Of a DNA stretch of 64,000 bases, positions 47,141 to 59,400 are shown one piece after another. Position 1 is the stretch's first letter. Each line of letters opens with the position of its first letter. Location: NCBI GenBank assembly GCA_905116865.2, contig CAJHNH020006113.1, positions 380,275-444,274 on the forward strand, read 5' to 3'. Made by a program: the position numbers and the translations under genes. The DNA comes from Candidula unifasciata. Taxonomy: Eukaryota; Mollusca; Gastropoda; Stylommatophora; Geomitridae. Under the pieces are notes generated by a model that worked only from the letters and a program-made list of their open reading frames with translations, did no database searches and was not told the DNA's origin.

Positions 47141-47352
47141 AAGTCTTATGTGTATATGGTCAGACTGACATTCAGTGACAATATGTTGTGGTCACTTCCA
47201 CATCATCAGTAATGTCATTGTGTGTTTGTGTTTGTGCATACATGTGTGTTTGTGTGTGTATGCAAGTGTGTGCGTGTGTGTTTTTTCTTTTTTAGTGGTG
47301 ATTTGTTTATTTGACCTGATCCTTGTCACCTGACAGAAAACTGACCTCGGAG

Positions 47353-47423
47353 ATGTCCAAGCTAACTCTTGTGTCCAGCAATAAATGTTTTGGTGGAGAT
47401 CAGAGGGTTTACAGTCATGAGAG
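47353..47423 (+). CDS. ESD: ESD exon 1 (start codon)
   Basis: ATG at 47353 in CGGAGATGTCC. A likely acceptor CCTTGTCACCTGACAG ends at 47336, giving a 16-base 5' UTR part in this exon. Donor GAGAG|GTGAGT. Encodes [20 protein letters not shown], then SHE. Only the N-terminal few residues differ from relatives. Confidence 0.88.
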
Positions 47424-50400
47424 GTGAGTACTGGCCGGCACCTGATGATGATGTATTCTCTGACTGATAGTGATGCTGTAATTGTTTGGTTTTGTCTCCC
47501 TGGTTTTGATCTCTATTACATTTGTATGTCTGCAACAAATTGAAGAATCAAGGACATCTGAGAGAAAGCCTGAAGGAAACATTGGTAAGGAAGGCCAAAG
47601 CTGCTGGACATCCTTGATATCCCAAGGATTGAACAGGATACGATGGAAAGGAGAATTAGACTGTCACCTATGTGACAATAAATGGTACAACAGGATGATG
47701 ATAATGCCTACAGTGTGGCTGTGGGCCGTACAATATCATCTGTATCTAGACTATGTGTCATGCAACCAATTGGGAGGCTGCCTCTCAAGACAGAAATATA
47801 TGGCGTGCAGCTCTACACAAGCGCGCGGCTACATGTGAAGCAAACAGAACAGCAAGACTTATTAAGAAAAGGATGGACAGAAAGGCGACTGCAGGAGATC
47901 ATCCCTCCTTGGCACAATGCTCATTCCCTGTCCTCACTGTCCAAGAACTTTTTGGGCCCGCATCAGCCTCATCAGTCATCTTCCTACTCATACTTGATGA
48001 AAAAGAGTGATCATCTTGATGGACAACACACATTGTGTCATACAATATGAGATAATTATGTGTCTACAGTTTGACCAGGGGCCATACAGTATCATCTGTA
48101 TCTAGACTATACGCAATACAATGTCAGATAATTGTGTATCCACAGTTTGACCAGGTGCCATACAATGTTATCTGTCTCTAGACTGTGTGCAGTACAGTAT
48201 CAGAGAATTATGTGTGTTATCACAACATCTGTCTCTGACTGTGTGCCAGTATCAGAGAATTATGTATCCCCAGTTCAACCCTCGGCTGCACATGTTATCT
48301 GTCTCTAGACTGTGTGCAGTACAGTATCAGATAATTATGTATCCCCAGTTCAACCCTCGGCCCATGTTCAATCTGTCTCTAGACTGTGGCAGTACAGTAT
48401 CAGATAATTATGTATCCCCATCTGTCTTTAGACTGTGTGCAGTACAGTATCAGATAATTATGTATCCCCAGTTCAACCCTCGGCTGTACAATGTTATCTG
48501 TCTCTAGACTGTGTGCAGTACAGTATCAGATAATTATGTATCCCCAGTTCAACCGTGGGCTGTACAATGTTATCTGTCTCTAGACTGTGTGCAGTACAGT
48601 ATCAGTCGGCTGTACAATAGACTGTGTGCAGTACAGTATCAGTATGTAATTATCCCCAGTTCAACCCTCAATGTTATCTGGCTGTACAATGTTATCTGTC
48701 TCTAGACTGTGTGCAGTACAGTATCAGATAATTATGTGTCCCCAGTTCAACCTGTGGGCTGTACAATGTTAGCTGTCTCTAGACTGTGTGCAGTACAGTA
48801 TCAGATAATTATGTGTCCCCAGTTCAACCGTGGGCTGTACAATGTTAGCTGTCTCTAGACTGTGTGCAGTACAGTATCAGATAATTATGTATCCCCAGTT
48901 CAACCCTCGGCTGTACAATGTTATCTGTCTCTAGACTGTGTGCAGTACAGTATCAGATAATTATGTGTCCCCAGTTCAACCGTGGGCTGTACAATGTTAT
49001 CTGTCTCTAGACTGTGTGCAGTACAGTATCAGATAATTATGTGTCCCCATTTCAACCGTGGGCTGTACAATGTTAGCTGTCTCTAGACTGTGTGCAGTAC
49101 AGTATCAGATAATTATGTGTCCCCAGTTCAACCCTCGGCTGTACAATGTTATCTGTCTCTAGACTGTGTGCAGTACAGTATCAGATAATTATGTGTCCCC
49201 AGTTCAACCGTGGGCTGTACAATGAAGTTTGGAATCTACTTGCCAGCTGATGCTGTGGATGGAACCAAACTGCCAGTTGTGTATTGGCTCTCAGGTAATT
49301 ATTAACCAACCAGAATCATTGTGTGCATGTGTTCTACCCCTCTTCTTGACCTTTTGTCTTTCTTTTTATCTGTATCCATAAATGTCTGTGCACACAACTG
49401 GGTTTACATCCTGCATCAAGACCAACCAAGAAGAGAGAAGACATTTTTTCGATAGGCTGTCATTTGCTTGACTCTGGACACAGTTGGTGAGGATTGTGCC
49501 TCCAGGATTATTTACCACACATTGAATAGATGTTTTCTAAAAGTGGCTAAGGCCGTTTTAGTAAAATGGAATTCTCCTGTGTTGAGTAAACAAAAAGATT
49601 GTGTGATAAATTTGAGGTTTTCATGGTAATCATGTGCCTTGAATTTTCAGTACAGGAACGTGACAATGTGGTTTATGCATTTCAGTGAAAAGTTTTTATT
49701 ATTGTGCTTCATTATATGTTTATTTAATTCTGTAGTAATGCACTGACAAGATACAGTGAAATATGCCAGGAAAGAAATTGTGCAGTATATTGTTTGTGTC
49801 CGCATGATTTACAAGTATCCGCTTCTCTCCATTTCTGTTATCTTTCATGATAACTATTTGTATTTCTGTGTTTATTCCCATCCTTTTCTATGTCAGACAT
49901 TATGTCTCTTTCAGTATTTGTTTCTGTCATATTCTCAACAACGAAAACAAAAACATTTAATTTTTATATCAAAACCAGGAATACATACAAGAACCATCGG
50001 ACAAATATTAAAACTTTAGTTTTTAATTATCAAAGACTCTTTCACTGTCTCACTGCACATTATTGTGTTAGCTAATTTCTGTTGTTTAAAATACGCTTTT
50101 AAATACCATACTCGGAGGGAAAGTAGAGTCAAGAGGGCAAGAGGTAGACAACGTTACAGGTGGGAGGACAACATCAAGAGAGTGGAGAGTGTACAATCAA
50201 GACAAGAGACATAGCGTGTTAATCAATCAGATTGATTGATTGACGTTTAAAATAGAAATCTAAGTGTATAATTTGATGATATGACTGTTCACCTTGTATT
50301 AGCATGTTGCGTGGAGATAAATAGATTGTTCGTGCAAGCAAGTAGATTGCTGTGTTTACCAAGCCCTAGAACCCACATGGGTGACAGTTTTAGAATTATA

Positions 50401-53400
50401 TTTGAAACGGTTGTTAAAATCTTATCATAAGCATTTGTCAAGCCTGTAAATGTGGCTGGTTATAGGTGACCAGATTATGGATCAGGTCTGTGTTCTTGTT
50501 CCACCTATGCTGTGTGACCTGACTACCCATGGTAATTACTGTACATTGCGGTGTATCAGTTCAAGCCCGACTAAATCTTTCCAGAACTAAGGGGTTGAAC
50601 TCTGTGGTTAGTGTCAAATACCAGTCTTTACCATCTAGTTCTTAAAATGTGGGTCAACACTTGTAATAAGTGGTTTTGTATTTCTACTCGTTGTCTAGGC
50701 AGTGTTCATGCGTGTGTGGTGGATGATATTCTTACACGCTCCACGTTACACAACTGGCACAAGCCGACACCGATGTGAGCTTACGAGACATGAATTTATT
50801 GACGTATTAAGACTTACGACAAACGAATAGTCCAGTCGGTGTCCTAGTGAACAGCTTTTGTACACAAACTCACGCAGCCTTCAACGAACAGTCTTCTGCA
50901 GGCATTCAAGCAACGATGGGTCCCATGGATTCAACACTGACGTTTGGACATCTCACACGCTGGCATGGTCGATCTCAGCTTAACACTTCGTCCGCAGGTC
51001 TCCTTTCTCCTCAGGCACTCACGTAGACATTCTCACATTCAGTCGCTCGTCCTCTCACTCCAACAGGTCGACACAAACTAAACTTGACCAGAGTTCAAGT
51101 CTGACTTATACCACGGGCTCCTTTCACGTGACAACACGTGGTGGTCCTTTACTTTTCCCGTGGCGACCTTGGGTCGCATCACCGTGGTCCGTGTGATAAC
51201 TAGCGGTTAGTCACCTATCTCCAGATTCTCGTTTAATCCAAGTATCTGGACTATCTCGGTGTTTTCGGTCAGCTTTGGGCCTTCCCCCCTACCATCCTAA
51301 ACTGGGTCGAAAATATCCCCCATTACAACACTCCTAACAGTCACTGTACACCAATTACCATACCTTATGCAGACTGCACACATATTTACAACTAAAACCT
51401 GTGTTTAAAACTATCTTGCTGACACTGCGGTTGCTATGGCTGGCTCAGTACTGGACACAAGTGGTGTTTTTATGCCATGTGTTGCACTTGCCGTACCGAG
51501 GATCACGCCAAAGGACATGACTCCGTATCCCTGTCTAGACTGATGGAGATGGGAGTGCAGCCTGGAGCTGCAAGAAATGAACATTGCACTAAGGGGACAA
51601 GACGTTTCATTAACCAACACTGAACAGGTGTCGTCAGTCGTTTTACACTTGTGGAGCTTTTGAGGAGGAGATCGGAGCACCTATGGATCAGTCCGGAGTG
51701 CTGTGATGATAATCCTTTCTAATCACTAATCACCTATGTTTAAAGAACATATTTGACATATCAGCACAATCACTAATCACCTATGTTTAAAGAACATATT
51801 TGACATATCAGCACAATCACTAATCACCTGTTTGTTTAAAGAACATATTTGACATATCAGCACAATCACTAATCACCTATGTTTAAAGAACATATTTGAC
51901 ATATCAGCACAATCACTAATCACCTATGTTTAAAGAACATATTTGACATATCAGCACAATCACTAATCACCTATGTTTAAAGAACATATTTGACATATCA
52001 GCACAATCACTAATCACCTATGTTTAAAGAACATATTTGACATATCAGCACAATCACTAATCACCTATGTTTAAAGAACATATTTGACATATCAGCACAA
52101 TCACTAATCACCTATGTTTAAAGAACATATTTGACATATCAGCACAATCACTAATCACCTATGTTTAAAGAACATATTTGACATATCAGCACAATCACTA
52201 ATCACCTATGTTTAAAGAACATATTTGACATATCAGCACAATCACTAATCACCTATGTTTAAAGAACATATTTGACATATCAGCACAATCACTAATCACC
52301 TATGTTTAAAGAACATATTTGACATATCAGCACAATCACTAATCACCTATGTTTAAAGAACATATTTGACATATCAGCACAATCACTAATCACCTTATGT
52401 TTAAAGAACATATTTGACATATCAGCACAATCACTAATCACCTATGTTTAAAGAACATATTTGACATATCAGCACAATCACTAATCACCTATGTTTAAAG
52501 AACATATTTGACATATCAGCACAATCACTAATCACCTATGTTTAAAGAACATATTTGACATATCAGCACAATCACTAATCACCCTATGTTTAAAGAACAT
52601 ATTTGACATATCAGCACAATCACTAATCACCTTATGTTTAAAGAACATATTTGACATATCAGCACAATCACTAATCACCTTATGTTTAAAGAACATATTT
52701 GACATATCAGCACAATCACTAATCACCTTATGTTTAAAGAACATATTTGACATATCAGCACAATCACTAATCACCTTATGTTTAAAGAACATATTTGACA
52801 TATCAGCACAATCACTAATCACCTTATGTTTAAAGAACATATTTGACATATCAGCACAATCACTAATCACCTTATGTTTAAAGAACATATTTGACATATC
52901 AGCACAATCACTAATCACCTTATGTTTAAAGAACATATTTGACATATCAGCACAATCACTAATCACCTATGTTTAAAGAACATATTTGACATATCAGCAC
53001 AACATAATCACCTATGTTTAAAGAACATATTTGACATATCAGCACAATCACTAATCATATGTTTAAAGAACATATTTGACATATCAGCACAATCACTAAT
53101 CACCTTAATCAGCACAATCACTAATCACCTTATGTTTAAAGAACATATGACATATCAGCACAATCACTAATCACCTTATGTTTAAAGAACATATTTGACA
53201 TATCAGCACAATCACTAATCACCTTATGTTTAAAGAACATATTTGACATATCAGCACAATCACTAATCACCTTATGTTTAAAGAACATATTTGACATATC
53301 AGCACAATCATATTTAAAGAACATATTTGACATATCAGCACAATCACTAATCACCTTATGTTTAAAGAACATATTTGACATATCAGCACAATCACTAATC

Positions 53401-56400
53401 ACCTTATGTTTAAAGAACATATTTGACATATCAGCACAATCACTAATCACCTTATGTTTAAAGAACATATTTGACATATCAGCACACTGCTAGCCAACCG
53501 TATATTTTAGGGGGAGGGGGGGGGGGGGTCTGACCTATACAGTAAGCATTAGGTCTAAACTCCGATTTGTGAGCTTAAACTCTGGAGGTCATCCTGTATG
53601 CTGAATCATAAAACCAGGGACATTTGCAAGAGGTCACTACTGATGACACAACATATTAGTGTGCACTCTTGGTAAGTTGTCTTCTTCTTCTTTCTGTTCA
53701 CCAGCTGTAAACTCTGGCGGAAAGTTCTGGGTGTTCGGCCACCTCTGGACTTTTGTCTTCTTCCAGAATCTGAGTTTTGTGTGCTCATCCATTTAACACA
53801 TCTGGCTTATTTGTATGCAGACTCTTGGTTCTTTGCCTCTGAGGCAGATGTACTCTGACTTTAAAGAATGCCCCAGTTAGTTGACTCCTATGACATGCTT
53901 GTTGGGGAGGCAGTGGGTCTGTTCTTGTTTTCCTGATAATAGGGCCCCAGAACCCACAGGGGGATCTTGGTGACGTAATAATCATTGAAAACCTATGGGG
54001 AATAACTCACAATCCTTAAACAGCTTTAAAAAGTACACAGTTACCTTCCAAACTTTAAAAAATGATTGTTTCCTGACATCCTAGGATTGACTTGCAATGA
54101 GCAGAACTTCATCACCAAGGCCGGAGCTCAGCGAGTGGCAGCCAAGTTGAACCTCATCATTGTCAACCCTGATACCAGCCCACGTATGTTAGCTTGATGT
54201 GTTTTCTTTTATTTTCTGACAGACTGTACTACTGAAATATGTCCTGGTATTATCTCATATGCTTCTGTTGTTTTCTGACAGACTGTACTACTGAAATATG
54301 TCCTGGTATTACCTCATTTCTTTGTATTGTTTTCTGTCAGACTGCACTGCTGAAATATCTCCTGTTACATCATATGCTTCTGTTGTTTTCTGACAGACTA
54401 CACTGCTGAAACATGTCCTGGTATTACCTCAAATCTTTTTGTTGTTTGTCAGACTTTACTGCTGAAATGGGAGAGCTTGTACAGTTCGGAGGAGCAGATT
54501 GATCACCACAGTGTGGTGATATTGATGCAGTTGGGAGTGACAAGAGGTTCTGGCAGATGCTCGAGGCTCAGAGGAAAGGCAAGACGGACGTTTAATCAGA
54601 ATGCTACTGGCACCATTAGTTACGGAACTCTTCGCTGGCTGCTGAAGATGGGGATGAAGCGCTTATGGGAATGCCCCGAGTGCTGTAATGTCGGTTCTTG
54701 AATGAAATCAATCAATCATTTACTGCTGAAATAACACACACAAAATGGTTTCCCATTTTGAGTCATGCTAATGTCTTGCTAAAATCGGTTGGGTTTATCA
54801 AGAGCCACTTTCCTTCCAAACATAAGAGCTGCGGTCCTGTCAGGAGGTCCATGAGTGGAGCATCTCAACAGAGCACAGACTCTAAAAGTATCTGTGTGCC
54901 ACAATCACAGTGTATTGCAGAGACAAAGTATTAAATAAATCCCTGTCTCAAATGAAGATTTAAACATATAACTGCAGGGCCAGCACGTAAATATGTTGGC
55001 CACTGGCATCCATGATGCCTGTCTTAATAAACATGATAAGCTGTTGATAAGCTGTTATTGTTGACATCATCTGTATGTAGCAGTTGTTATCTGTTGAAGA
55101 CAGGCGTGGTCCACTTGGAGGTCTAGAGTGCTGAGTGTCCTTTTGGTTCTTTCTCTAGGGAGTGCTGGTGTGTTCTGAAAGGAACAAGCAGACAGACTGG
55201 CTGGTTCTGCACCACTGGGTGGTGAATTGATGCATAACAAGGCAGATGAGGTTAAAGGCCCTTTGGGAGCACAGGAACAGTGTGTAAGAGCGAAGAGGCC
55301 ACTATGGTCTGGAAATAATGATGCAAGCAAGAGGGACCAAAGAGTATAGTAGCTACACAGTGCTCAGTGGAAAGGCAAGATAAACACTGAATCAAACTTG
55401 AACTGGCACCATTAATAGCTGACTGCTAAAGATAAAGCTTCTGTAGGAATGAATGCTGTAATTTTAGTTGTTAACTCTGAACTTTCTGATCTCAATTTCG
55501 GCAACAGGCGGTGTCAACATTGAAGGAGAAGATGACAGTTACGACTTTGGGTCTGGCGCTGGGTTTTATGTGGATGCCACCACTGACAAGTGGAAGAAAC
55601 ATTATCGTATGTATTCGTACGTGGCTGGTTGGGTGTCAGTGTTGCCTGGACATTCTATAGCTGGTTGGGTGTCAGTGTTGTCTAGACATTCTATAGCTGG
55701 TTGGGTGTCATTGTTGCCTGGACATTCCATAGCTGGTTGGGTGTCATTGTTGCCTGGACATTCTATAGCTGGTTGGGTGTCAGTGTTGACGATTCTATAG
55801 CTGGTTGGGTGTCAGTGTTTCTATAGCTGGTTGGGTGTCAGTGTTGCCTGGACATTCCACAGCTGGTTGGGTGTCATTGTTGCCTGGACATTCCATAGCT
55901 GGTTGGGTGTCATTGTTGCCTGGACATTCCATAGCTGGTTGGGTGTCATTGTTGCCTGGACATTCCATAGCTGGTTGGGTGTCATTGTTGCCTGGACATT
56001 CCACAGCTGGTTGGGTGTCATTGTTGCCTGGACATTCCATAGCTGGTTGGGTGTCATTGTTGCCTGGACATTCCACAGCTGGTTGGGTGTCATTGTTGCC
56101 TGGACATTCCACAGCTGGTTGGGTGTCATTGTTGCCTGGACATTCCATAGCTGGTTGGGTGTCAACGTTGCCTGGACATTTCCTGATACTCATCAGTAGA
56201 TATGTTAAACATTTACTTTGTAGAACTCTTGCTGCTTTTGCCGTTTGTATTGTTATAATGTCACTGGTGTTAACTTTGGTTTGCAGTTGCCAGAGCTGAT
56301 CAATGAGAACTTCTCAACAATTCCAGACAAGAAAGGCATTTTTGGTCACAGGTGAGTGGACATTTAGTCATGTCATCAGTGATTGAGTTGGCATGTTGGT

Positions 56401-59400
56401 AAGATTAAATAAACATAGGCATTAGTAGACATTATAATGACTGGACATGAGTATTAGTAGACATTAGAATGAGTTTGTGTGGGCATTAGTGTATTAGTAG
56501 ACATTAGAATGAGTTTGTGTGGGTTAGTGGCATTAGTGACATTAGAATTAGTATGACATTAGTAGACATTATAATGATGATTAGTGGATGGACATGAGCA
56601 TTAGTAGACATTATAAGTATTAGTAGACATTTTATTGGTTGGTGTGGGCATTAGTAGACATTTTATTGAGTGGACATTATGATTAGTAGACATTTTATTG
56701 AGTAAACTTGAGGATTACTAGACATTAGAATGAGGGACATGAGCATTACTAGACATTATAATTAGTGGGCATGATCATTAGTAGACATTATAATGAGTGG
56801 ATGTGATCATTAGTAGACATTATATCGAGTGGACATAAGCATTAGTAGACATTTTAATGAGTGGGTTTGGTCATTAGTAGACATTGTAATAAGTGGACAT
56901 GAGCATTAGTAGACATTAGAGTAAGTAGGCATGAGCATTAGTAGACATGGTAATAAGTGGACATAAGCATTAGTAGACATTGTAATAAGTGGACATGAGC
57001 ATTAGTAGACATTGTAATAAGTGGACATGAGCATTAGTAGACATTATAATAAGTGGACATGAGCATTAGTAGACATTGTAATAAGTGGACATGAGCATTA
57101 GTAGACATTGTAATAAGTGGACATGAGCATTAGTAGACATTGTAATAAGTGGACATGAGCATTAGTAGACATTATAATAAGTGGACATCAGCATTAGTAG
57201 ACATTATAATAAGTAGGCATGGGCAATAATAGAGGTTAACCAAGCTAAACTGTTATGTTTCTCAAGATTAATGCCTGATTGAGTTGACTGATGTTTATAT
57301 AGACATTCATAAGTTGGGGGGGGCAAATGGAATAAGTGCCAGGGCAATATAGAGTTAACCAGCATGGGCGGTCATGGAGCTCTGATTTCAGCACTGAAAA
57401 ACCCTGGCCTGTTCAAATCTGTGAGTGCCTTTGCTCCATAGCTCACCCAATCAGGGCTGCCTGGGGGAGAAAAGCTTTCCAAGGATACCTGGGACCTGAT
57501 GAGAATATCTGGAGGGTAACCACGCACTGATGATTATGCTTTGTTTCTGGTCCTTTTTCTGTGAATTTGATATTGTCTGTGACTTGTGACTGATTTTGTT
57601 TTTCTCAATTGTTATGTTCTGTTAAGGTAATCTCTAACACCTTATCCTGATTTACATTGCATCATTTCACTGTAACAGTATTTTCACATTATAGTCTGTC
57701 ATCATATAAATATTTTACATTATTTTCTGTCACTGTATGATTGTTTTACATTATGTTCTGTCACTATATAATTGTTTTACATTATGTTCTGTCACAATAT
57801 CACATAAATATCTTTCTACTGCCTTCTATGAGTATACATTGTCTGTCTGTTTATTATCACAATATCTGTGTTTTACATTATGTTCTATCACAATATCTGT
57901 GTTTTACATTATGTACTGTCACAATATCTGTGTTTTACATTATGTTCTATCACAATATCTGTGTTTTACATTATGTTCTATCACAATATCTGTGTTTTAC
58001 ATTATGTACTGTCACAATATCTGTGTTTTACATTATGTTCTATCACAGTATCTGTGTTTTACATTATGTTCTATCACAGTATCTGTGTTTTACATTATGT
58101 TCTATCACAATATCTGTGTTTTACATTATGTTCTATCACAATATCTGTGTTTTACATTATGTTCTATCCCTGTATCTTTCTGGTGTATTGTGTTTTACCA
58201 GCACAATCATGTGTGACATGGTGTTCTCTATTGTATCCACCTTATGGTATCATGTTGCACTTTGCAACATCGTGTTCTTTCAGTGTATTTTATCATCAGC
58301 ACTGTACTGTGGGCATTATCATTCCTCCAGTGTATTTTATCATCAGCACTCTACTGTGGGCATTATCATTCTTCCAGTGCAGTAGCCACGGTCCAGTTTA
58401 CATTTTCCGGCCCAAACATAGCGTAATTGGGCTTTGTTCATGCTTTGTCACCTGTGACATGGGCTAGCCTATGTTAGAGGGGTGTCACCTTGTCTGGATT
58501 TCACGAAGAGGTTTCTATATTGTGCGAATATAGGCGGTGAGATTGCGTGTACTATGGATTTCAGGTAGTCAGATACAGCATAACGTTAGGTCAGCTGTGA
58601 ATGTTGTCTAGCGACATGCTTTTCTGGAGAAAAACAGGTTTTTAGGGGGGAGCAGAAAATGTTAACAATTCTGAAGCCATGGGATGTGCTCTGGACTCTC
58701 TCGTGGGGCTGAGGCTGTGGGGGGTTTGGGTTAGGGCCAGTTCTAGATGTTGGGTCATTTGCCAGTGATGCCACCGGTGACAGTGACACCCTTCTGATAT
58801 AGACAAGCCTGAGCAAGCATGTATAAAAGGTCAACCAGTGTGTAGTTGGGCCGGACTCGGTAAATGTAGCCACAACTGGTTCACTGTGTTCATTGTGTTG
58901 AACATGTTTTTCTGTTGATGCATCCCCTATTGATACCATGTTCAGTATATTTGTTCCCCTTGTATTAGCAGTATAAAAACAAACCAGTGGCCAGGCCAAC
59001 CAGGATATCATCGATCAGGAAGACATTAAACGTGACCAAGGGAAGGCACCAATGATTGACATTTAGTAATTTAAAAAAAAACGAGTTCTGCTGTAAAATA
59101 GGCAATATTCCCTGTGTGGTTTCCTGAGCCACACTGTGAGGGGCAATAGAATAGACCCACTGCATGTCCTAGTAGGAGTTTACTCATTTGGGATGTTTTC
59201 CTTCAAAGTCGGAGTGTATCTACCTTACAAATGAGGAACTAACAGTCTGCATACAAATAATCCAGATCTGTAAACAAAAATGCAAACAAAACTTGGGTTC
59301 TGGAACAAGACCAAAATCCACAAGGGGATGAACAACCAAAACTTCCCACTGGAGTTTACAGCCGATAAACGTGAGGAAGAAGATTAAAATAGGCAATCTG

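Noticed and set aside
47482..48050. Overlapping frames of 85-122 codons as a separate gene
   Set aside because: Frames overlap one another, hold at best decayed LINE-like words and diverged 76-bp units, and lie in ESD intron 1.
52532..53477. Minus-strand frame with 16-residue repeats ([16 protein letters not shown])
   Set aside because: It exists only where units are 48 bp; neighbouring 47-bp units break it. No homology recognised.
57336..57530. Independent 64-codon gene
   Set aside because: Its second half is the shifted frame of ESD exon 6 and its first half is out of frame; it is explained by the one-base deletion.
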